Below, one piece after another: positions 41,570-49,777 of a DNA stretch of 64,000 bases. The notes under the pieces are model-generated. The model did not search any database and was not told where the DNA came from. It saw only the letters and a list, made by a program, of their open reading frames with translations. The position numbers and the translations under genes were made by a program. How positions within the stretch are numbered: position 1 is the stretch's first letter; each line of letters begins with the position of its first letter. Source of the DNA: Sva-07 sp964651825 (lineage in GTDB: Bacteria > Actinomycetota > Acidimicrobiia > Acidimicrobiales > Ilumatobacteraceae); NCBI GenBank assembly GCA_964651825.1, contig CAZYWK010000006.1, forward strand, positions 1-64,000. Reading direction: 5' to 3'.

Positions 41570-42127
41570 ATGGATACCCGCACCGAACGCTCGAAGGTCG
41601 ACGTCGCACCCGAGGAGTTCAAGCTCGTCAAGTACGACGCCGCCGAGATCGCCGAGGTCGCCGCCGACCTCGCCGCACGCATCGGTCTCGCCAACCCGAT
41701 CCGCATCGTCGTCGACGAGACCACCCCGATGGCCCGGATGGCCTCGACGATCGACGGCACGTCGTCGGACGCGCTCGTCACCATCCACGCCGAGAGCGGC
41801 GCGCTCGAGGACACCAAGAACTTCACCAACTTCAACCGCCATCACGCCGAACTCTCGCTCGGTCGGATGCTGCTGCGCTCCCACGACCGGTTGCGTCCCG
41901 ACTTCGCCGAGGCGCCCGACGACGACTCGCTGTCCCTGCGGCAGGAGGCGGCCTGGAACACCTACGTCAACGGTCGGCTCGAACGGCTCGGTGTGAAGGT
42001 CAACCGCCAACGCTGGAAGTACAACCACCGCAACCGGTTCGGCTTCACCGACGACTCCGACGCCGAGTTCGAGCGCCTCTGGGCGGCCGACGATCTCAGC
42101 TGGTCCGACCTCGACCCCGGCGACTGA
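41570..42127 (+). CDS. Hypothetical protein
   Basis: 185 aa from the ATG at 41570, 35 bp after the ferritin-like gene. Soluble, acidic C-terminus (ERLWAADDLSWSDLDPGD). A central segment LVTIHAESGALEDTKNFTNFNRHHAELSLGRMLLRSHDRLRPDF, followed by YVNGRLERLGVKVNRQRWKYNHRN, suggests a helical, possibly metal- or nucleic-acid-binding protein. No recognised family. Codon usage is typical of the neighbours, so it is coding. Its last 32 bases overlap the end of the convergent gene. Confidence 0.7.
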   Translation: MDTRTERSKVDVAPEEFKLVKYDAAEIAEVAADLAARIGLANPIRIVVDETTPMARMASTIDGTSSDALVTIHAESGALEDTKNFTNFNRHHAELSLGRMLLRSHDRLRPDFAEAPDDDSLSLRQEAAWNTYVNGRLERLGVKVNRQRWKYNHRNRFGFTDDSDAEFERLWAADDLSWSDLDPGD

Positions 42128-42815
42128 CCGCGAGCGGTCCGACGGCGGGGTGCTTCCAGCCGATGCCGGCGACCTTGCCCGACGGCGGCCAGTGGTCGTC
42201 GCGGCTGTAGGCCCACCACTCGAGCGGATTGAGGTAGTAGGCGTACGTCTCGACCACCTTGCCGACAGGCTCGCGGCGATGGCGTGCCGCCCAGGCAACC
42301 GAACCGACCGCCGCCGCAGCCACCGTCCAACCCACGTAGACGACCGGATAGAGCGGCCCGAGCCAGCGGGCCTGCCAGATGTGCACGTCCTCGTGGTCGG
42401 TCACGAGCCGTGCCCGGCGGGGCTTCGAGGTGTCGCCCGCGCCGCTCACCACGTTGCCGAGCGTGATGGCGAACCCGCGGCGAGGCTGAAAGCCGCGTTG
42501 ATACACGTGTCGATTGCGACGCCGGCTCAGCTCGGCCACGAACCCGCCGCGCGTGGCCGCGCCGACGGCGTTGGCGAACAGTCCGGCCGCGGTCATCGGT
42601 GACGCCCACGTGGAGTCGAGCACGAACGCGCCGACCCCCCGGATCGATCGCCACTCGTAGACGCTCCGCCAGCCCCCCACCGCTCCGTTCATCCCGGCGA
42701 CGATCCCGATCGGCACGGCGATCCCGAACGGCCAGCCGGCCAGAGCCCCGAGTGCGGCCCCGGACGCGCCGACGGCGGCAGCCTCGATCGGGCTGCCGCC
42801 ATCGGGAGCGGACAT
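42096..42815 (-). CDS. Membrane protein with HExxH-like motif, unknown function
   Basis: 239 aa. Two hydrophobic stretches: an N-terminal Gly/Ala-rich one (AAAVGASGAALGALAGWPFGIAVPIGIVAG) and a central one (PLYPVVYVGWTVAAAAVGSVAW). Between them lies VTDHEDVHIWQARWLGPLYP, which resembles the H-E-x-x-H-x-x-Q motif of small membrane-linked putative metalloproteins, followed by ETYAYYLNPLEWWAYSRDDHWPP. Not assigned to a family. The C-terminus overlaps the convergent gene by 32 bp. Confidence 0.65.
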   Translation of the reverse strand: MSAPDGGSPIEAAAVGASGAALGALAGWPFGIAVPIGIVAGMNGAVGGWRSVYEWRSIRGVGAFVLDSTWASPMTAAGLFANAVGAATRGGFVAELSRRRNRHVYQRGFQPRRGFAITLGNVVSGAGDTSKPRRARLVTDHEDVHIWQARWLGPLYPVVYVGWTVAAAAVGSVAWAARHRREPVGKVVETYAYYLNPLEWWAYSRDDHWPPSGKVAGIGWKHPAVGPLAVSRRGRGRTS

Positions 42816-42834
42816 CGTTCGGCGTCGGTTCGGA

Positions 42835-43668
42835 TCAGTTGCGCAGGTACGAGAGCAGGCGCAGGATCTCGAGGTACAGCCACACGAGTGTGACGACGAG
42901 GCCGAGGGCAGCGACCCATTCGTACGTCTTCGGCATGCCGGCGTTGGTCGCCCGCTCGATGAAGTCGAAGTCGAGCGCCAGGTTCGCCGCGGCCAAGCCG
43001 CACACGAAGACCGAAAAGGCGATGCTCATGGCCATGTTGTCGCCGTTGAGGAACGGCAGCGACCCACCGAACAGGCTGAAGATGAAGGAACCGAGGTACA
43101 GCACCATGATGCCCATCGTGGCGAAGATGACGGTCCGGCGGAACCTGTCGGTGACCTTGATGATCCGGGTGCGGTAGAGCACCAGCATCACGGCGAACAC
43201 CGACGCCGTGGCGAGGACCGCCTGGAGCACGATGCCGTTGTAGAACGTCTCGTAGCCCTTCGAGATCGCGCCGACGGCGAAGCCGTAGCCGATCGCGTAG
43301 ACCGGTCCGAGGACCTTCGCCAGCGCCGGCTTGCGCATCGCCACGATGACCGCGATGAATCCGACGACGATGCCGACGAACCCGAGGGCCGGGAACTGAT
43401 AGGTCTCGACCTGGACGCCGTTCTCCAGCGTCATGGTCGGGCCGTCGGCGGCGTTCCAGCCGAACGCGGCGGCGGCGAGGAGGATGATGAGCAGGACCGC
43501 CGATGCGCTGATCGTGCCGTTGATGGTCATGGCCTTCTGCCACGACGAGATGGGTCCATCGGTGATGGGCGTCGGCGAGACGTGCGTCCCCGCTTGTGGC
43601 GCACCCCATCCGTTCTGGTTCTGCGATGCCGCTTTGAACGACTCTTCGTTGAAAACTGGATTTGGCAT
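42835..43668 (-). CDS. Bax inhibitor-1/YccA-family membrane protein
   Basis: 277 aa. A soluble N-terminus of about 45 residues (PVFNEESFKAASQNQNGWG, common at the start of actinobacterial members) is followed by seven membrane helices. Typical family segments are YAIGYGFAVGAISKGYETFYNGIVLQAVLATASVFAVMLVLYRT and LALDFDFIERATNAGMPKTYEWVAALGLVVTLVWLYLEILRLLSYL, the latter carrying the conserved C-terminal EWxAALGLxVTLVWLYLE. BI-1 proteins are proton-sensitive calcium leak channels in known cases. A TAGGAT box 9 nt upstream of the ATG is a likely -10. Confidence 0.92.
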   Translation of the reverse strand: MPNPVFNEESFKAASQNQNGWGAPQAGTHVSPTPITDGPISSWQKAMTINGTISASAVLLIILLAAAAFGWNAADGPTMTLENGVQVETYQFPALGFVGIVVGFIAVIVAMRKPALAKVLGPVYAIGYGFAVGAISKGYETFYNGIVLQAVLATASVFAVMLVLYRTRIIKVTDRFRRTVIFATMGIMVLYLGSFIFSLFGGSLPFLNGDNMAMSIAFSVFVCGLAAANLALDFDFIERATNAGMPKTYEWVAALGLVVTLVWLYLEILRLLSYLRN

Positions 43669-43754
43669 GGTCAGGAGATCCTACCCCTCGTCACACTTTC
43701 GGGTCACGCGACACTGATCTACTGTCATGGCCTTCTCACCTTCTGCGGCCCGTT

Positions 43755-44081
43755 TCAGCGCAGGTCGTGAGCGCTGGTCGCCTCCCAGAGATCGATCACC
43801 GGTGGAGCGCTGAGCAGGCCGGTGCAGGCCGTCGCCATCTCGACCATGACCGCCGAGTCGAAGTGTTCGCGCTGGCGAGCGGCCGAGTCCCACTTCTCGA
43901 TCACGAGGTGGCGCGTGCGGTGGGTGACGCTCGAGATCAGATCGATGTTCCGGCAGCCGGGTTCCATCCGGGCCAGCACGACGTACTTGGCGAGCGTCGC
44001 GAGGAGTTCGTCGTCGCTGTCGGCGCCGGCGCGCGCGTCGAACTGCATGGTGACCACGACCAATTCGACGTCATCGCTCAT
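43755..44081 (-). CDS. Antibiotic-biosynthesis-monooxygenase (ABM) domain protein
   Basis: 108 aa from the ATG at 44081, preceded by GGGGAG. Single dimeric alpha/beta-barrel domain: ELVVVTMQFDARAGADSDDELLATLAKYVVLARMEPGCRNIDLISSVTHRTRHLVIEKWDSAARQREHFDSAVMVEMATA. The E-P-G-C and E-x-W motifs are typical of ABM/putative quinol monooxygenases. Small oxygenases or haem-degrading enzymes belong here; the substrate is unknown. A 258-bp gap lies between it and the divergent sigma gene, holding no gene that I can support. Confidence 0.85.
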   Translation of the reverse strand: MSDDVELVVVTMQFDARAGADSDDELLATLAKYVVLARMEPGCRNIDLISSVTHRTRHLVIEKWDSAARQREHFDSAVMVEMATACTGLLSAPPVIDLWEATSAHDLR

Positions 44082-44339
44082 CCCGATACTCCCCTCTCCG
44101 GTCATCTCGACAAGCGATATCGCGGCTCGCGCGGCGCGCGCGGGTTGGTCGAGTGAACCTCGTCGGTATCGTGACCGCTGTCATGTGACCTCCGTCGTCG
44201 GTGAATCCTTCGAGTTCCTCGAGGGCGGCGCCGGTTCGATCATGCACGACAGATTCGCACGCTGAATCAATCGCAAACGTCATCGCGCCGACGGGGCCTC
44301 CGGGTCGCTTCGGTGCCGACTCACACTAGGGAGCTGCCG

Positions 44340-45278
44340 GTGGCCAAAGATCGCGTCGATCGAGACGACGAAGACCTCGTCCGTCTCTACCTCACCGACA
44401 TCGGGCAGTACACACTGCTCACGAAAGACGACGAGGTGCGGCTGGCGAAGGCGATCGAAGCAGGCAACGAGGCGCTCGCCGAGCTCGACGTCGCCGGCAA
44501 GGAGATCACCCCGACCCGCAAGCGTGAGCTGCGTCGCACCGCTCGCCAGGGCGAGGAAGCCGAGCGCCAGTTCGTGCAGTCGAACCTGCGCCTCGTGGTG
44601 TCGATCGCCAAGAAGTACCAGGCGTCCGGCCTGCCGCTGCTCGACCTGATCCAGGAGGGCAATCTCGGGCTGATGCACGCCGTCGAGAAGTTCGACTGGC
44701 GCAAGGGCTTCAAGTTCTCCACGTACGCCACGTGGTGGATCCGTCAGGCGATCACCCGCGGCATCGCCAACACCGGCCGCACGATCCGTCTGCCCGTCCA
44801 CGCCGGCGACACGCTCGCGCGGCTGCAGAAGGCGCGTTCGCGCCTCGAGCTGAAGTACGGCCGTCCGGCCACGCTCGCCGAGCTGGCGCGCGAGGTCGAG
44901 ATGCCCGAGGACAAGGTCACCGAGGCGCTGCGCTTCGCCGCCGAGCCGCTGTCGCTGTCGGAGCCGCTGCGTGAGGACGGCGATGCCGAGCTCGGCGACG
45001 TGGTCGAAGACCGCTCGGCCGAATCGCCGTTCGAGGTTGCCGCCACCGCGCTGCTGCCCGAGGAGATCGCCCGCCTGCTGGCGCCGCTCGACGAGCGCGA
45101 GCGCGAGATCCTCAAGCTCCGCTTCGGTCTCGACCGTGGCGAACCGCGCACGCTCGAAGAGGTCGGTGAGCACTTCAACCTCACGCGTGAGCGCATCCGC
45201 CAGATCGAGGCCCGCGCGATGAGCAAGCTGCGCCACCCCTCGAGCGACACCGGCGCCCGCGACCTCCTCGCGGTCTGA
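44340..45278 (+). CDS. RNA polymerase sigma factor, RpoD/HrdB-related (group 2 type)
   Basis: 312 aa from the GTG at 44340, which has AGGGAG six bases upstream; GTG at 44313 is 9 codons longer. Region 1.2 (DLVRLYLTDIGQYTLLTKDDEVRLAKAIEAGN), 2.1-2.4 (NLRLVVSIAKKYQASGLPLLDLIQEGNLGLMHAVEKFDWRKGFKFSTYATWWIRQAITR), 3 and 4.2 (TLEEVGEHFNLTRERIRQIEARAMSKLRHP) are complete. The long acidic region 1.1 of a primary sigma is missing, so an alternative (SigB/HrdD-like) role is likelier. The region 2.4 and 4.2 residues match housekeeping promoters. Gene ends 12 bp before the acetyltransferase. Confidence 0.93.
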   Translation: MAKDRVDRDDEDLVRLYLTDIGQYTLLTKDDEVRLAKAIEAGNEALAELDVAGKEITPTRKRELRRTARQGEEAERQFVQSNLRLVVSIAKKYQASGLPLLDLIQEGNLGLMHAVEKFDWRKGFKFSTYATWWIRQAITRGIANTGRTIRLPVHAGDTLARLQKARSRLELKYGRPATLAELAREVEMPEDKVTEALRFAAEPLSLSEPLREDGDAELGDVVEDRSAESPFEVAATALLPEEIARLLAPLDEREREILKLRFGLDRGEPRTLEEVGEHFNLTRERIRQIEARAMSKLRHPSSDTGARDLLAV

Positions 45279-45290
45279 CGCAAGCCGTCG

Positions 45291-46529
45291 ATGGACGACA
45301 TCGACATTCGCACGGTCGAGCCACACGAACGACGCCGTGCCGCTGACGCGTTCCGCACCGCACTGCTGTCCGGGGCCGCCAGCGACGAGATGATGGCGTC
45401 CGGTGAGGCGTCGTGGAACGATGGCGACTGGCTCGGTGCGTGGGACGGTGATCGCTGCGTCGGCAACCTCGGTGCGTTCCGGTTCGACACGACGGTGCCC
45501 GGCGGTGCCCGCCTCGCCACCGCGGGCTACTCGCGCGTCGGCATCCTGCCGACCCACACCCGGCAAGGTCTCTTGACCCAGTTGATGCAGCGCAGCCTGC
45601 GCGAAGCACGCGAGCGCGGCCAGATGCTCGCGTCGCTGCGCGCCAGCGAAGCCCCGATCTACGGCCGCTTCGGCTTCGGCCTGGCCGGTGACTTCGTCGC
45701 GGCGCACATCGACAACACGCGCACCCGCCCGTTGCGCGGTGCTCGGGCGACCGGGTCGATGCGGCTGCTGCAGTTCGACGAGGTCCTCGAGGTCGTGCCC
45801 CCGCTGTACGACCGGGTCGCCCGTCGATGGGTGGGCACGATCCGTCGCCCCGACTGGATGTGGCAGCGCTATCTGAAGGGGGCGACCGAACCGGCGTCGG
45901 AGCCGTTCGGCAAGGGCGAATTCGTCGCCGTCCACACCGATGTCGACGGCGTCGACGACGGGTACGTGCACTACGAGACCGAGCTCAAGGAAGACTTCGC
46001 CACAGCGTTCGCCGGCACCGGCACGATCCACGATCTGTGGGGTGCGACTCCCTCGGTCGAGTTGGCACTGTGGCTGTACCTGTTCGACATCGATCTCGTG
46101 AAGTCGTGGCGGGCGTCGGAGCGTCCGGTCAACGACCCGATCCGCCGAGCCCTGTTCGACGTGCGCGCTTACGAGACGCGTCAGGTGACCGACGAGCAAT
46201 GGTTCCGGCTGCTCGATGTCGACGCGGCGCTGACCGCACGGACCTATGGCCCCTGCAACGAGGGCGTCACGATCGCGGTCACCGACCCGCTGTTCGAACA
46301 GAACGACGAGCGCTGGTCGATCACGAGCGCCGGTGCCGTCACGACCACGGACCCGGCCGACGTGGTGGTCGACATCACGTCGCTGTCGACCACCTACCTC
46401 GGCAACGTGGGCTGGAATGACCTGGCGGCATCGGGGCTCCTGCCCACCGACGTGGCGTCCGACGTGCTCGATCGCCTCGACGCCCTGTTCACGGTCCGCC
46501 CGGCCGGCTACTCCTGCAGCTTCTTCTAG
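45291..46529 (+). CDS. Eis-like GNAT N-acetyltransferase
   Basis: 412 aa. N-terminal GNAT domain with acetyl-CoA loop GYSRVGILPTHTRQGLLTQLMQRSLREARERG; then LRASEAPIYGRFGFGLAGDFVAA. A second GNAT-like region and a sterol-carrier-like C-terminal domain follow. It ends in SCSFF: in Eis enzymes the C-terminal carboxylate of a final Phe takes part in catalysis. Eis-type enzymes acetylate amines such as aminoglycosides or protein lysines. Twelve bp after the sigma gene, so probably co-transcribed. Natural substrate unknown. Confidence 0.88.
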   Translation: MDDIDIRTVEPHERRRAADAFRTALLSGAASDEMMASGEASWNDGDWLGAWDGDRCVGNLGAFRFDTTVPGGARLATAGYSRVGILPTHTRQGLLTQLMQRSLREARERGQMLASLRASEAPIYGRFGFGLAGDFVAAHIDNTRTRPLRGARATGSMRLLQFDEVLEVVPPLYDRVARRWVGTIRRPDWMWQRYLKGATEPASEPFGKGEFVAVHTDVDGVDDGYVHYETELKEDFATAFAGTGTIHDLWGATPSVELALWLYLFDIDLVKSWRASERPVNDPIRRALFDVRAYETRQVTDEQWFRLLDVDAALTARTYGPCNEGVTIAVTDPLFEQNDERWSITSAGAVTTTDPADVVVDITSLSTTYLGNVGWNDLAASGLLPTDVASDVLDRLDALFTVRPAGYSCSFF

Positions 46530-46604
46530 TTTGCGAGGCCTCACGGCGAGTCTCGACGCAACGAGGGAGTTGCGCAACGCCGCGAGCGGGCGAACCGGAC
46601 CGAC
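46530..46604. other. Convergent gap with a weak inverted repeat
   Basis: Between the acetyltransferase stop and the acyl-CoA dehydrogenase stop. GTTTGCGAGGCCTC and GAGTCTCGACGCAAC are only loosely complementary, and resemble a decayed 53-bp-family element. No other feature seen. Confidence 0.35.
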
Positions 46605-47936
46605 TCACGGGCCGGAGAAGACTCCGTCGGTGATGTTGTCGGTGCGGGAGAGGTAGGCGACCTTGGGGTCGTAGGTGTTGCCGCCTTCCTCTTCCCAGCG
46701 AGCGATCTCGGCGCGGCCGACGACGAACCAGTGGACCTCGTCGGGGCCGTCCGCGAGGCGCAGCGTGCGCTGCGAGGCGTAGAGATCGGCGAGCGGCGTC
46801 CACTGCGACACGCCGGTGGCGCCGTGGATCTGGATCGCCTGGTCGATGATCTCACACACCCGGATCGGCACCATCGCCTTCACCGCGCTCACCCACACGC
46901 GCGCCTCGGCGTTGCCGAGCTCGTCCATCGCCTTGGCCGCAGTGAGCACCATGCGCCGCATCGACTCGATCTCGATGCGGGCCTGGGCGATCATCTGCAC
47001 GTTGCCGCCGAGGTTCGACAGGCGCTTGCCGAACGCCTCACGCGTGAGGCCGCGCTTGACCATCAGTTCTATCGCCCGCTCTGCCGCACCGATCGAACGC
47101 ATGCAGTGGTGGATGCGACCCGGCCCGAGCCGCACCTGGGAGATCTCGAACCCACGGCCTTCGCCGAGCAGCACGTTCTCGTACGGCACCCGCACGTCGT
47201 TGAAGCGGATGTGCATGTGCCCGTGGGGGGCATCATCCTTGCCGAACACGTGCATCGGGCCCAGGATCTCCACACCCGGCGTGTCGGTCGGCACCAGGAT
47301 CTGCGACTGCCGCTGATGCGGCGCCGCATCCGGGTTGGTCTGCACCATCGTGATCATGATCTTGCAGCGCGGGTCGCCAGCACCCGAGATGTAGTACTTC
47401 TCGCCGTTGATCACCCACTCATCACCGTCACGCACCGCCCGGCACTCGACGTTCTTCGCGTCCGACGACGCCACGTCGGGCTCGGTCATCGCGTACGCCG
47501 AGCGGATCTCACCGGTCAGCAGCGGCTCGAGCCACTGCTGCTTCTGCTCCGGTGTGCCGACCCGTTCCAGCACCTCCATGTTTCCGGTGTCGGGCGCCGC
47601 GCAGTTCATCGACTCCGATGCCAGCGGGTTCTTGCCGAGCTCCATCGCGATGTACGCGTAGTCGAGGTTCTTCAGACCTTCGCCGGTCTCGGCGTCGGGC
47701 AGGAAGAAGTTCCACAGGCCCTGCGCCTTGGCCTTGTCCTTCAGCGAACCCAACAACTCCAACTGGCCCTCGCCGTACGACCAGCGATCCGCCCGGTTCT
47801 CACCCAGCCGGAAATACTCGGCGGTGACCGGCTCGACCTCCTCTGCGATGAACTTCTTCACCGCGTCGTACAACGGGCGGGCGCCCTCGGACATCCGCAG
47901 GTCGAACATCTCCACAGTCGATTCGAGACCAGCCAT
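46605..47936 (-). CDS. Acyl-CoA dehydrogenase (ACAD10/11-like)
   Basis: 443 aa with AGGAG six bases before the ATG. FAD enzyme that desaturates or otherwise oxidises acyl-CoA. Landmarks: SAYAMTEPDVASSDAKNVECRAVRDGDEWVINGEKYYISGAGDPRCK (flavin/substrate motif; the TEP-VASSDA pattern of the ACAD10/11 group), RVPYENVLLGEGRGFEISQVRLGPGRIHHCMRSIGAAERAIELM, and the C-terminal QIHGATGVSQWTPLADLYASQRTLRLADGPDEVH. ACAD10/11 relatives act on 4-hydroxy-acyl-CoA after phosphorylation; whether this one does is not shown. Next to an acyl-CoA ligase on the same strand. Confidence 0.92.
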   Translation of the reverse strand: MAGLESTVEMFDLRMSEGARPLYDAVKKFIAEEVEPVTAEYFRLGENRADRWSYGEGQLELLGSLKDKAKAQGLWNFFLPDAETGEGLKNLDYAYIAMELGKNPLASESMNCAAPDTGNMEVLERVGTPEQKQQWLEPLLTGEIRSAYAMTEPDVASSDAKNVECRAVRDGDEWVINGEKYYISGAGDPRCKIMITMVQTNPDAAPHQRQSQILVPTDTPGVEILGPMHVFGKDDAPHGHMHIRFNDVRVPYENVLLGEGRGFEISQVRLGPGRIHHCMRSIGAAERAIELMVKRGLTREAFGKRLSNLGGNVQMIAQARIEIESMRRMVLTAAKAMDELGNAEARVWVSAVKAMVPIRVCEIIDQAIQIHGATGVSQWTPLADLYASQRTLRLADGPDEVHWFVVGRAEIARWEEEGGNTYDPKVAYLSRTDNITDGVFSGP

Positions 47937-48036
47937 CTACAACTCCTGTTCGTCGGGGGATCAGATCCTCTCCGCTCGAACTTAACGACCGAGCGTCGAA
48001 CGGGCCGCACCGGTGAGGCGAACCGCGTGCGTTCGG

Positions 48037-48104
48037 GGTCGTGCGTTTGGGGACGGGGCCAGAACGAACGGGTCGTGCGTTTGGGGACGGGGCCGGAACG
48101 AACG
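48037..48104. repeat. Two 34-bp tandem repeats (GGGGACGGGGCC family)
   Basis: Units 48037-48070 and 48071-48104 differ by one base (A/G in GGGGCCRGAACG). Immediately beyond the stop of the acyl-CoA ligase (48108), in the 171-bp gap before the dehydrogenase gene. The unit shares its core with 4654-4682 and, inverted, with 55376-55408. A partial third unit lies just left of 48037. Confidence 0.85.
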
Positions 48105-48107
48105 GGG

Positions 48108-49748
48108 TCAGGCGGTGTCGATGGCGGCGGCGGTTCCGAGGCCGAGCTCGGCGATCGACTGCTCGCGCATGTCGACCTTGCGCACCTTGCCGGTGACGGT
48201 CATCGGGAACTCGTCGACGACCTTCACGTACCGCGGCACCTTGTAGTGCGCGATCCGGCCCGAGCAGAACTCGCGGACGGTGTCGAGGTCGACCGTCGCG
48301 CCCGCACGTGGCTTGATCCACGCCATCAGCTCCTCGCCGTAGCGGGCGTCGGGCACGCCGATCACCTGGACGTCCTCGACGTCGGGGTGCGTGTACAGGA
48401 ACTCCTCGATCTCGCGCGGGTAGATGTTCTCGCCACCGCGGATCACCATGTCCTTGATGCGTCCGACGATGTTGACGTAGCCGTCGTCGGCCATCACGCC
48501 GAGGTCGCCGGTGTGCATCCAGCCGTCGGCATCGATCGCCGCCTCGGTCCGCTCGGGATCGTTCCAGTAGCCCGTCATCACCGAGTAGCCCCGGGTACAG
48601 AACTCGCCGGTCTCGCCGCGGGCCAGCGTCTCGCCGGTCGACGGGTCGGCGATGCGGATCTCCACGTGGGGATGGGCCTGCCCGACGGTGCCCGTCTGAT
48701 GTTCGAGCGTGTCGCCCCGGAGCGTCTGCGTCGACACCGGCGACGTCTCGGTCATGCCGTAGCAGATGGTCACGTCGGCCATGTGCATCCGGTCGATGCA
48801 CTGCTTCATCACCTCGACCGGGCACGGCGAGCCGGCCATGATCCCGGTCCGCAGGCTCGACAGGTCGAACTCGGCGAAGCGCTCGTGCCCGAGCTCGGCG
48901 ATGAACATCGTCGGCACGCCGTACAGCGCCGTGCACCGCTCGGACTGCACCGCCTGCAGGACGGTGAGCGGGTCGAACGCGTCGTTCGGGATCACCATCG
49001 TGGCGCCGTGGGTGGTGCAGCCCAGGTTGCCCATCACCATGCCGAAGCAGTGATAGAAGGGAACGGGGATGCACACCCGGTCGGCGCTCGTGAAGCCCTG
49101 GAGCGCGGCGACGAACCGGCCGTTGTTCAAGATGTTGCGGTGCGACAGCGTGGCGCCCTTCGGGTAGCCCGTGGTGCCCGACGTGTACTGGATGTTGATC
49201 GGATCGTCGGCGGTCAGCGTCGCCCGCCGCGCGTCCAGCTCGTCGTCGCTGGCCCCGTCACCCGACGCCAGCTCGTGCCACTCGTCGTCGCCCAGGAACA
49301 CGACCGACTGGAGCGCCGGGCAGTCGGGCCGAACCTCGGCGACGATCGCCCGGTAGTCCGAGGTCTTGAAGCTGGGCGCGGCGATCAGCGTCCGGCACCC
49401 GGAGTGTTCGAGCGCGTAGGCCAGCTCGTGGCTGCGATAGGCCGGGTTGATGTTGACCAAGATGACGCCGATCTCGGCCGTCGCGTACTGGACGAGGGTC
49501 CACTCCGCGTCGTTCGGGCTCCAGATGCCGACGCGATCGCCCGCCTGATGGCCGGCCGCCAGCAGCCCGCGGGCGAGCGCGGCGACCCGGTCGGCGAACT
49601 CGCTGTAGGTCCAGCGGATGCCCTGGTGGCACGACACGAGCGCGTCGTGGTCGCCGTGCGCGGCGACCGTGCGCGCGAGGTTCTGCCCGATCGTGTCGTC
49701 GAGCAACGGCTCCGTGGACGGTCCGCTCGCGAGCGCCAACTCCCCCAT
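48108..49748 (-). CDS. Fatty-acyl-CoA synthetase, AMP-binding family
   Basis: 546 aa from the ATG at 49748. The adenylate-forming P-loop is IQYTSGTTGYPKGATLSHRNILNNG. Further motifs are CYGMTETSPVSTQ (A5), TGDLGVMADDGYVNIVGRIKDMVIRGGENIYPREIEEFLYTHPDVEDVQVIGVPD (hinge and A8) and a C-terminal PMTVTGKVRK with the catalytic Lys. It activates a fatty or related acid with ATP and CoA. Upstream and co-oriented with the acyl-CoA dehydrogenase, so a joint acid-degradation role is plausible; the chain-length preference is not readable. Confidence 0.94.
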   Translation of the reverse strand: MGELALASGPSTEPLLDDTIGQNLARTVAAHGDHDALVSCHQGIRWTYSEFADRVAALARGLLAAGHQAGDRVGIWSPNDAEWTLVQYATAEIGVILVNINPAYRSHELAYALEHSGCRTLIAAPSFKTSDYRAIVAEVRPDCPALQSVVFLGDDEWHELASGDGASDDELDARRATLTADDPINIQYTSGTTGYPKGATLSHRNILNNGRFVAALQGFTSADRVCIPVPFYHCFGMVMGNLGCTTHGATMVIPNDAFDPLTVLQAVQSERCTALYGVPTMFIAELGHERFAEFDLSSLRTGIMAGSPCPVEVMKQCIDRMHMADVTICYGMTETSPVSTQTLRGDTLEHQTGTVGQAHPHVEIRIADPSTGETLARGETGEFCTRGYSVMTGYWNDPERTEAAIDADGWMHTGDLGVMADDGYVNIVGRIKDMVIRGGENIYPREIEEFLYTHPDVEDVQVIGVPDARYGEELMAWIKPRAGATVDLDTVREFCSGRIAHYKVPRYVKVVDEFPMTVTGKVRKVDMREQSIAELGLGTAAAIDTA

Positions 49749-49777
49749 GCCGGGATTCTTGCACCACGACCGACCGG

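Noticed and set aside
44071..44283. Minus-strand 70-codon frame upstream of the ABM gene
   Set aside because: Arg/Thr-rich, overlaps the ABM start and has no ribosome site or family resemblance.
48037..48104. Two direct 34-bp repeats considered as a CRISPR
   Set aside because: The units are contiguous with no spacers, and no cas genes are present.
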